NCBI GenBank assembly: GCA_013368325.1
Contig: JAACJK010000178.1
Span: forward strand, 1-64,000
Source of the DNA: Ephemerocybe angulata
Lineage: Eukaryota; Basidiomycota; Agaricomycetes; Agaricales; Psathyrellaceae
Direction: 5' to 3'
DNA length: 64,000 nt
In this document: piece by piece, positions 11,038 to 19,700 of the stretch
Numbering within the stretch: position 1 is the stretch's first letter
How the letters are laid out: the number at the start of each line of letters is the position of its first letter
Translations under genes and position numbers: made by a program
Notes under the pieces: model-generated
What the model was told of the DNA's origin: nothing
Seen by the model: the letters and a program-made list of their open reading frames with translations, nothing else
Databases searched by the model: none

Positions 11038-11835
11038 ATGCCAGCCAGCTATAAAGATCCTGCTGGTACGAAACCTATCCGCTTACTTATGCTTTGAATT
11101 GGGTGATTGAGAGGTCTCTTTACAGAATCACTCAGCGACGAAAGCGAAAGCTCTGACCAACTTGACTGGAGCGACGAGTCCGACATGAAGCTTATGCTTT
11201 CTTCAATGCCCATGAAGTCTCCAGTTCGGCGCCCCAGGGGTTACATACCACCTTCGCCAGCTTGCTTTACTCCCAGCCGTCGCCATTATTCTTGGGAATC
11301 GTCGAGCATTGAAGACCGCGTACGCAAGCCAAAGCCTGTTCGTGCAAGCAGAAAGTATTCTGCGAAACGGAAATCAGACCTCACATCCCGTGTGTCCTAT
11401 GCGAAAGGCGCGTATTGCTTGAGCCTCGATCTGCCACAGCCTACCTTACCATTCCATCGTCACTTTCCAGTCCTTAAGGAAATACATCCCACTTTGACAC
11501 TCTCCCGAGATTCGACAAGCGCTCTGGACGACTTCTTAGAAATCGTCTTTCGTCGCATTGCCGCCACAGCGTCCGGTAAGTGAGACTGACGCTAACGCTT
11601 GCTTCGTGATATTGATAAACTAGTACAGAGCTTGCGTCGTCGTCTGCGAAATCAACGATATCTGCAAACGAGGTTCAGACCGCGGTTCGAGTGCTATTTC
11701 CAGCCACACTGGCTGAACATGCGATATCAGAGGGCACCAAGGCCATTATTGGTTAGCATACCCCTTACCATTTCCCGAGTCCTCACTCATTCTGATTCTG
11801 CAGCCGTTCGGGCAAAGGACCCACACCAAGCATGA
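11038..11835 (+). CDS. Divergent histone H2B-like protein
   Basis: Exons are 11038-11065, 11126-11575, 11629-11751 and 11804-11835, giving 211 residues. The third intron boundary was chosen so that the frame continues through [20 protein letters not shown]. Residues about 118-201 follow the H2B histone fold: [10 protein letters not shown] for helix 1, [19 protein letters not shown] for helix 2, [15 protein letters not shown] before helix 3, then [13 protein letters not shown] for the C-terminal helix. The N-terminal 117 residues are not H2B-like: first acidic ([17 protein letters not shown]), then basic. Canonical H2B has about 125-140 residues, so this is a long variant or relic. It starts 177 bp after the recombinase stop on the same strand. 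The identification is firm; the function is unknown. Confidence 0.75.
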
Positions 11836-12198
11836 TTGCCAGTGGCTGAAGAATCGACATTAACACGTATAGTATACAAGAGCCCTAGTCACAACCCGTT
11901 AGTCAATGAATGTGCATGTGTGGTGGACGAGAACGTACATTGTTATAAAGAACGATGCCCTAGGACATACCTCCCTAAATCCACAAACACCATTCTGTCG
12001 CATTTGTGGAGAGACATGTCACGTTGGACGCCGTTCTCTCGCATCGATGGATGGACCCGTAGCCAGGTTGTAATCCCCACGTCGGTGAACACCTGGTAGC
12101 TTGGGTCGTAATCAGCGGACGCCGATCAGAGCACTATGTGAGCATGCTTGAGGTCAGCTAACTGGGTGCACAGAGAAACAGACATGTAGAGGAGGTAA

Positions 12199-12310
12199 AA
12201 CTGAACAGATACGCAGGCGATCCCGGGTTTGGGTTCAGCACAACGTATCTGAACAGACGCGCAAGCGATCCCAGTGTGGGCTCAAGCAATGGACGCGTAA
12301 AGAAGCAGAG
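12199..12310 (+). repeat. 110-bp direct repeat, unit 1
   Basis: It begins AACTGAACAGATACGCAGG and ends near GGACGCGTAAAGAAG. By eye about three quarters of it matches 12711-12825, 512 bp downstream, including an internal half-repeat (GAGCAGACGCGC / GAACAGACGCGC). Confidence 0.6.
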
Positions 12311-12710
12311 CATGGGGTGGTAAGAAATAAGATAGAAAGCGTACCATGAAGGGTCCGGATGGAACACGCCGTGCATTCCCGTCTCGTGCTAAGTCTGCTC
12401 GCCGTGAGGATGGCGGCAGCGGCGGGTATGCGAGATGTTCGGGGATGCGGACACAACAGAACCAACGCGTCCAGCGGCGACGGGTATGCGAGATGCTCGA
12501 GGGCAAAGACGACAGAAGCAACGTGTCTTCAAATTGCGTTGCGAGGTGAACACGAAGCTGCCTGACGCAAAGTCGAGGCCGCCTTTGAGCTCATTGGACG
12601 CCCTCGCTTATCTGACGCAGAGTCGAGACAAGCGAGAGGGTGGCTGGTGCTGTGAATGGCCAGATCGTGTTAGTATAAGTTTAATATATGTGAGTGAAAA
12701 TGGATGAAAA

Positions 12711-12825
12711 CAACTGAACGAGCATGCAGGCAATCCCGGGTGTGGGTTCAAACACAACATGCCCGAGCAGACGCGCACGCGATTCCAGAAAGGAGTCAAG
12801 CGGTAGACGCGTATAGAAAGGGGGA
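12711..12825 (+). repeat. 110-bp direct repeat, unit 2
   Basis: Second copy of the 12199-12310 unit, with the same order of words: AACTGAAC, CAGGCAATCCCGGGT, CAGACGCGC, GACGCGTA. No coding role is evident. Confidence 0.6.
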
Positions 12826-13590
12826 GACGGCCAAAGGAGGCAGGGAGGGAAACTCACGGTTTCGCTATTGTTGGATGCAGGGCATGGGCGGCGAAAGGCA
12901 CACCTGAACCAGCGATGGCTTTTATCAGCCCAATGTCGGCGTTTGTAGAATCGACCACGTACCTGTGCAGCCCTGTGCCCTAAGACCCTAGCTTCCCATC
13001 CTCCATTCGGTACATCCGCCTTTTGAAACGGCGGAGACAAGCGTTAATCTCGCCTAGCGCGAGAACTTCAGAGGGTTTGGGACCCGGGCAGGACGCGTGC
13101 GCACTGCGGTCGTTGCGAGTGCGGGTCTTCTGAGCGATGGGCGAGGCAATCCTGACGAGGTGACGGGCAGCGAGAAGCGCGTTACGCGACGCGAGTCGCG
13201 TCGTTAATGGGCTCAGGGGTGGTCGAGGTCGAAAGGCAAAACGCCAAAAAATTGTGGCACGACAATTGCCGCCGTGGCTCGGTTCGAAAATGGCCGACAG
13301 GGTCCGGGCACGTGATAGATTAGATTAGATCTGATGACTAATTACTGACTAAGCGCCCAGCCGGGAGGGCCAAGCCAGGGCCCCACCCGATCGGGGCTTG
13401 GGCCGCTCGGCAGGCTCGGCATGCCCGCATTCGGACGGGAGTCCATCGCGACGGGCCCCTGCGCCTTAAATCTCTCGCAAGAAGATCACATTCTAGAGAA
13501 AATCAATTACTTATGGAATAGGATGTGTATGAAGGTCAAAATGTATCTCATATACACTGATAAAGTCACATATAGAGGCAAATATGGGGT

Positions 13591-13729
13591 GGGGGTAGGG
13601 TCAGGGTCAACCCCGGGTCGGCCCAGGGCCAGGAGGGCCGGGTCAACTTGATGACACCCGACCCTTGGCCCTGACCCTCAGGGTCGGGTCGGGGTCGGGT
13701 CGGGGTCGGCGGGTCGCGACCCTACCCCC
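13591..13729. repeat. GGGTC-rich inverted repeat
   Basis: GGGGGTAGGGTC (13591-13602) is exactly complementary to 13718-13729. Between them are overlapping GGGTCGGGTCGGGG units and their complements. The tract could form hairpins or G-quadruplexes. No gene overlaps it. Confidence 0.75.
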
Positions 13730-14389
13730 GGACAGTCTAGCTGGGAGCCTATTTCTTTCCGAAAATGAAGTTCATGATCACTTGTTTCTCTGTGGTCTCC
13801 GAATGATGGCCAAGTGGCCAGCAACAACGTGTGAGTGAAAAAGTGAATCGTTTCTGTGTGTCGTCTCCACTGACGACCAATTGTGCAGTTTCTAACGCAT
13901 TCAAAAATGGGCCCATCACCTTCGGGGGCAGCGATACCTATATCAGACTCGTGAAGAGCGTGAGCATGGAAGCGGGTAACCGGTGCTACGGCCGTTTGAA
14001 TCGCGACCACCCTCCTAGCGAGGCTGTCGTCGATGCCTTTATCGTCTTCGCAAGGGACTCAAGTGGCTTGAACAAGGTTGACAACTGGATTATCATTATT
14101 ATTATCATTATTTGCAAGTCCTGTCCCGTTCAGGAACGACTGTCGTGTCCTTCGTAGGTTTCTCTACAACTAGGACTCCCATTATTGAGAACGCAGAGGA
14201 GTAGGACGTCTGTGCAGACATCGTACAAAGTCCGGTTATCTCGCAGGGGGCAGTCAACAAATTGTTGATTGCGTGGACACGGGGTGAAGCAGAGCCCGTG
14301 AAAGAATTCCGGAGAATTCATGGATGCCTCGCGGCGTCATGTATTGTTGGGAAAACCCATGAGTCTTTAAAACTGCTAAACAAGGGGGT

Positions 14390-14490
14390 GCCGGAACGGG
14401 AATCCCGGACCCCGGGGTAGGTAGGTACCCCCCTACCCCTTGGACTAACAAAAAGTTTTGACCTTGGCCAAAAAAGGAAATTTTGGCAGT
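14390..14490. repeat. GGTAGGTA-type dispersed repeat, copy B
   Basis: Carries AATCCCGGACCCC, then GTAGGTAGGTACCCCCC, then AAAGTTTTGACCTTGG and AAAAAAGGAAATTTT, in the same order as the repeat at 8345-8440. Confidence 0.6.
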
Positions 14491-14774
14491 TTTGGGCATC
14501 ATTTTGCCAGCCTTTTCACATGAAATGAGAGTTAGTGTTATAGGACAGTCAGAATATTACCTCCGGCGCCCTTTTTAACTGCAGTCTAGCCAGCCCTCAG
14601 TTCAAACCCTAGTGTGCGCACTTTTTTTAATACTAATATTGCCTGTAGCTATTGATTTGGAAGTGTATAGAAGTGTAATAGTAAGTATAAACACATTTAT
14701 TAACAAAGATTGTAGTTGTGGAGACCTATGGGACCTCGAAGAGCAAATAGGTGTCCGAAAAAATGACAAATATT

Positions 14775-14870
14775 TACCAAATTGGGTAGGTGGTTCCCAC
14801 GATAGGTAGGTACCCCCCCCTCCCAGCTCCTTAACCAAAAGTTTCGACGTCTGGTGCAACTTTTTCATTT
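14775..14870. repeat. GGTAGGTA-type dispersed repeat, copy C
   Basis: Has GATAGGTAGGTACCCCCCC followed by CCTTAACCAAAAGTTTCGAC, matching the right part of copy B. It lies just beyond the 3' end of the LINE reading frame. Confidence 0.55.
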
Positions 14871-14920
14871 CCGCACCCCCTTGCTGCTAAAGTAATACAA
14901 AGCTAGGAACAGATTATTGA

Positions 14921-16345
14921 CTAGAGGGATATTGGAAACATTTTAAGGATATCAAAAACAAACTTGGCGAAAACGGGGCCTAAGTCGTCGTGTTCAAGGA
15001 AGTAGTGGACGGCAATGATGGCACTCTCGTCTGTGTCCGAGACGCACCTTGACACGAGTTCGTGCCCCGCGAGCTGTTCCACCCTTTCCAAAAATTCCCA
15101 ACGCCTGTCTGTGACCATCCTCGAGTCCTCTGGACCTTCACACCTGAATAGTGCGTGTAATTCCGTCTCAGTATGATGGTGGCAGTATCGGCACACGCGA
15201 CACTCGTACGGGATGCGTGAACCGTCAGGGTAACGCTTTCGTCGATACTGCTCAACTCCGAGAGAGTGGTCGGCGCATAAGAGAGAGACAAGCACCTCCT
15301 TATGGGCCGGCACCTTGACTGTTCGCAGATATTTGCGCAGACAAAGGACCGTCTGGAGGGAAGTGGTGACCATAGGGCGAAAGTCACTTCGAAGGAGTGG
15401 TAGCCTCGTGCTGTTGATGGCGTCGAGGAGGTATTGAGCGCACGATTCCTGCACCTGCTCGATTAGGGAATCAATCCCCATGATCGTCTCGAGTTCATCG
15501 ACATCGAGGATGATAGGGTGAAGCGGGAGTGACCTCAGGGCCTTCGCGATGTCCGAGACCCACGACCGCCTGTTTCTTCTGTGTAGCTCGAGTGCATCCC
15601 TGAAGGCTCGATTCACGTAGTGCGAGTGCGGTTGTTGGAGGGCATACTTCGCGAAACGAAGTGCAAGGATAATTCTGCGGTGGCGGATGGGCATGACACC
15701 CGTTTCGGTGAACAATGGGCCGATCGGGGATCGTGGGTTTAGACCGAGGAGACGCCGCAGGAAATAAATCTGCACTTTTTCCAGCATGCGCAAGTTCTTC
15801 TCAGTGACGTCGATAATAACCTCGCAACCAAAGATCAGGTATGGGTCTACCAGTGCGTAGTAAAGTCGAATGCCCTCTCGTGTCGGTAATGAGCCCACAA
15901 ACAATTCCGTCGATACGACATTGTACGCAGCATTCTGCGCTCTCGAAGACCACGTCTTGTAGTTCTGGAAGAATATGTTCCGCAGGTCGGTGGAGAAGTG
16001 AATTTGAAGTGAATGCCACCGTATCGGAAGTTGTCGACATAATCGATTGGCTGAGGGGCGCCGCCGTTCGTGACGGTGAGATGGTCATCCGGGAGCCTCT
16101 TCGCCCCAATAATGCAGCAAAGTGACTTTGTAGCATTAAGCTCCAGGAAGGCGACTTTCGCCAGGTACTCCCCTTCAACCCATGTTAGGCGCTCTTGCAT
16201 GCTTGCTATGGACGGCATGTTTCGATCAGCGAGGAGTAGGAAGATGACGTCGTCAGCGAATGCAAGCTTTGTGATGTGGACGTCCTGGAGAAGGATATCG
16301 TCTGTGGAAGTGGGTGGCTCGAAGTCGAAGGTGTATGCGAGGAAT
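14921..16345 (-). pseudogene. LINE ORF2, 3' part (RT palm end, thumb, C-terminal domain)
   Basis: The segment starts in frame with the part beyond the copia insertion and has the RT catalytic box LAFADDVIF (near 16240). A frameshift near 15990 moves the reading from the 16386-15847 frame to the 15904-14921 frame. It continues with FVGSLPTREG and a long C-terminal domain including a Cys/His cluster (CRVCRYCHHHTETELHALFRC) typical of LINE ORF2 tails. The stop is at 14921. The reading frame across the GGAAT target is otherwise continuous with 22180-24823, which shows that they were one ORF. Confidence 0.85.
16341..16345. other. Target-site duplication GGAAT, left copy
   Basis: Identical to 22180-22184 on the other side of the copia element. 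Five bases is the usual length for Ty1/copia integration. Confidence 0.95.
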
Positions 16346-16683
16346 TGATAAACTGCTAAGTTTATAAGTCGTTGAAGCCACTGCAAGTGGGAGATAGTTC
16401 GATAAGGGAACTACCCACTTGCAGTGTAGACTATATACTGTGTGGAACAATAGACGATCCATATCGGGAGAACAATAAAGTACGTACGAATATGGAACAA
16501 TAGAAGTGAGAACAATGCTGTGTGATATATGTGAAACGATGGAATGAATGAACAATGTGATCGTGGATATATATAGAACAAAGAAGCATTAGAACAATAG
16601 AAAAGTTTGAAAGAGGCAGCGCCTATGTGAAGGTGAAGAGAACAATGGGCGAGCCATGGAGACATGTGCATTGTACTTCAACA
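16346..16683 (-). repeat. Copia 3' LTR (left)
   Basis: 338 bp. On the plus strand it runs from TGATAAACTG to ACTTCAACA. It contains eight copies of GAACAA(T) and a 13-bp-arm hairpin (16379-16391 with 16414-16426), both also present in the partner LTR. Confidence 0.95.
16379..16426. repeat. LTR hairpin
   Basis: The arms CACTGCAAGTGGG and CCCACTTGCAGTG are exact complements. An inner pair (TAGTTC / GAACTA) extends the stem. The same structure is at 21875-21922 in the other LTR. It may act in the LTR transcript, for example in termination or packaging; this is inference. Confidence 0.85.
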
Positions 16684-16696
16684 CACCCCCTCAATG
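16684..16696 (-). other. Copia polypurine tract
   Basis: On the element strand the bases just before the 3' LTR are purine-rich (TTGAGGGGGTG), the expected primer for plus-strand DNA synthesis. Confidence 0.7.
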
Positions 16697-16711
16697 CAAT
16701 GTCACAGAAGA

Positions 16712-19700
16712 TTACTCAAGACCAAGAGCGAGACGGTGACGCTGTACAGCGGGTTTGGGGAGTGGTTTGGTGAAGATGTCGGCGATCATGTCGTTGGTAG
16801 GAAGGAAGTGAACCTCAATTTCGCCGCGCTTAATAACCTCTCGTATCCAATGCATCTTGATGTCGATGTGCTTCATTCTGCTGTGGTGTTCGGGGTTTCG
16901 AAGCACCTTGAGAGCAGATTGGTTATCGACCATCAGTCGTGAAGGACCTGTGACTGTAGTCCCAAGTTCCCGAAGGAATGACCGCATCCAAATGACTTCA
17001 CGTCCTGCCGAGGAGGCAGCAACGTATTCGGCCTCTGTCGAAGAGTCCGCGACGGTTGCCTGCTTCTTGGCAGACCAGCTAACAGCGCCTGTGCCCATCT
17101 TGATAAGGAATCCAGAGGTGGATCGACGAGTGTCAAGGCATCCAGCATGATCCGCATCGGTATATGCCTGGAAGAGTTCTGAGGACAGAGACTCGCCTTC
17201 ATTGCGATAAGTGAGTCGTAAGTCCATCGTTCCCTTCAGATAGCGGAACAGATGCTTGACGGCCTTCCAATGGATTGGACCAGGGTTCGAGTTGAACTGG
17301 GCGAGCTTGGCGACGGAGTAGGCGATGTCTGGGCGAGTTCCGATGGCAAGGTACATGAGAGCTCCGACTGCGTTTATGTATGGGACAGTCTTCATCTCAC
17401 GTTGCTCCTGCTTGGAGAGATCGTACTTGGCAAGACTAGTGCCGCTGCCTGGATCCATAGGAGTTGCGACTGGTGTGCAGTTTTCCATGCGGAATCGTTT
17501 AAGGATATCGAGGATGTACTGGCGTTGGGAGAGGTGGAGCGTGCGGTTTTCGCGATCATAATCGACCTTGATACCGAGGAGGTAGGTGGTTGGGCCAAGG
17601 TCCTTGAGAGTGAAGACCTTGGCGAGTGATTCCTTGAGCCATTTGACCTTGTCCTGACTCTTGGAGATGATGGTGATATCATCGACGAATACTGGTAGAG
17701 TGATTCGGATACCATCGGCTTCCCATACGTAGAAGCTGGGATCTGTTTTGATCTGGGTGAATCCCAATCGTTCGAGTTCCGCTGCTAGCTTCTGATACCA
17801 CAGTCGTCCGCTCTGTTTCAGGCCATAGATACCCTTCTTGAGGCGGCAGACCCATTTCGCTCCGTTGGGGCCTCTGATTTCAAAACCCTCAGGTTGAGTC
17901 ATGTAGACCTCGTACTTGTCTTCGATCTCGCCGTTGAGGTATGCGTTGGAGACATCGATGGACTCGATGTATTCCCCGTTCATGGCTGCTTTAGCAAGAG
18001 CGGTACGAAGGGCAGTGAGACGAGCAGTAGGAGAGAAGATTTGGTCGTAGTCGACACCAGGTTGTTGGGAGTAGCCTTTAGCGACGAGGCGTGCCTTGTA
18101 GCGGTCGATGGTGCCATCGGACTTGCGCTTGATAAGGAATACCCATCGAGAGCCAATTGCCTTCCTATCGTCTGGTAGCTTGACAATTTCCCAAGTGCCG
18201 TTGGCGATGAGTGCGTCCATCTCCGTTTGACATGCAGCAGCCCAGAACTCATGGTCTGGTCGAGACATAGCTTCTTTCCAGCTGCGTGGGGAATCTTCTG
18301 GCCGTGTAGCAGCTCCGAAAGCATGTTCCATCTTGTCAGTGGCCATCATGAGAACCATTTCCACAGCTTCATCAGCGGGGATGTATTCTCCTATGTCATA
18401 GACGTCCATGAGGGCTTGCATGATAGGAGTGGCGAATAGAGCTCTTTCGAGGTCGACATTGTCGTTGTCCCCGTTGTCTTCGTCTTCGAAGTCCTGCGCT
18501 GTGAGAGGTGGCGGATTAAACGGATTTTCATCATCCTTGTCACCCCCTTGATCCGCTGGCGGTTCACCCCCTTGACGTCGTGCAACTGGTTTGGTCGTTC
18601 GCCTCGTACCCCCAGTTAGTTTGAAGTAATCAGGGACTGCTTTCTGGCGGACAGGGCGCGAGCCTTGTGCCACCATTGGCTGGGTAATGGGTTTCCGAGG
18701 GACAGGAGCAGGTGCAGGAGGAGGAGGAGCAGGAAACGTGGGAGCAGGGATAGGACGTTCAGGCGATGTAGGAGGAGTAGACTTTTGTGGCTCAGCTTTA
18801 GGTGTAGGCGAGGTAGGTGAAGTCGGGTGGAACTGTGGTCGAGACGCTGTTTGCTTGCCGAGAGCTTTCAGGTCCATGGTTTGGGAAGGTGTATGTGGTG
18901 GTGCCTGTTGGGCACCGCTGTTGTCCTCGTCATCATCGTCCTCATCATCCTCGTCATCCTCATCATCCTCATCATCCTCATCATCCTCGTCGTCCTCGTC
19001 GTCCTCGTCAGATGAGTCCTCGTCTGATGGAGGTGCTCGTGGAGGTGCAGGAGGTGCAGGAGGTGCAGGAGGTGCAGGAGGTGCAGGAGGTGCAGGAGGT
19101 GCAGGAGGTGCAGGGGGTACAGGAGGTGCGAGAGGTGCGAGAGGTGCAGGAGGTGCAGGAGGCGGTGCGTCGTCGTCCTCATCCTCGAGGTCAGGCCAGA
19201 TATCCCCAAGGCCAATGGGTGTGTGTGCCGGTGCCGGCGTAGTGGTCGAGAGACCAGGGAATGTGTTCTCATCGAAGATGATGTCGCGTGAGATGTGTGC
19301 CTTCTTCGTGATAGGATTGTAGCACCTCCATCCTTTGTAGCCTGTTTCAAAGCCAATGAAGATGCAAGGCTCCGTGTGAGATTGGAGGTTCTTGCGATCC
19401 TTCCGAGCGATGTTAACGAAAGCTCGGCAGCCGAAGACTCGATAGATGGACAAGTCAGGTTTCTGCTTGTGCCAGACCTCGTAGGATGTGGTTTTGGAGA
19501 GTGCTGATGAGGGTGTGGCATTCAAAACGTCGGTGAGATACAACACAGCCTGTGCCCAGAAGGATGCAGGGAGCTTTGCTTGGTTAAGCATGGCAATGAC
19601 ACCTTCAGCGAGAGTGCGGTTGAGGCGTTCAGCCACACCATTCTGCTGGGGTGTCGCCTTGACTGTGTGTTGGCGTGTGATGCCGCGATCTGTGCACCAT

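Larger units (their letters stand above)
11836..14920. other. Gene-free, repeat-bearing stretch
   Basis: No credible gene was found. Contents include a pair of diverged direct repeats of about 110 bp (12199-12310 and 12711-12825), a short duplication around 12425-12515, a GGGTC-rich inverted tract (13591-13729), an ATT-rich microsatellite (14089-14112) and two GGTAGGTA-type repeats (14390-14490 and 14775-14870). Open frames here lack domains and overlap the repeats. Confidence 0.6.

Noticed and set aside
11599..11835. Basic ORF reading [13 protein letters not shown]
   Set aside because: It is the wrong frame of the H2B-like exons; using the acceptor at 11628 restores the histone fold.
13831..14157. 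108-codon ORF ending in poly-Ile
   Set aside because: The Ile run is an ATT microsatellite and nothing else resembles a protein family.
18687..19322. Plus-strand Gly/Ser-rich ORF of 211 codons
   Set aside because: Antisense of the copia minisatellites; no start context or domain.
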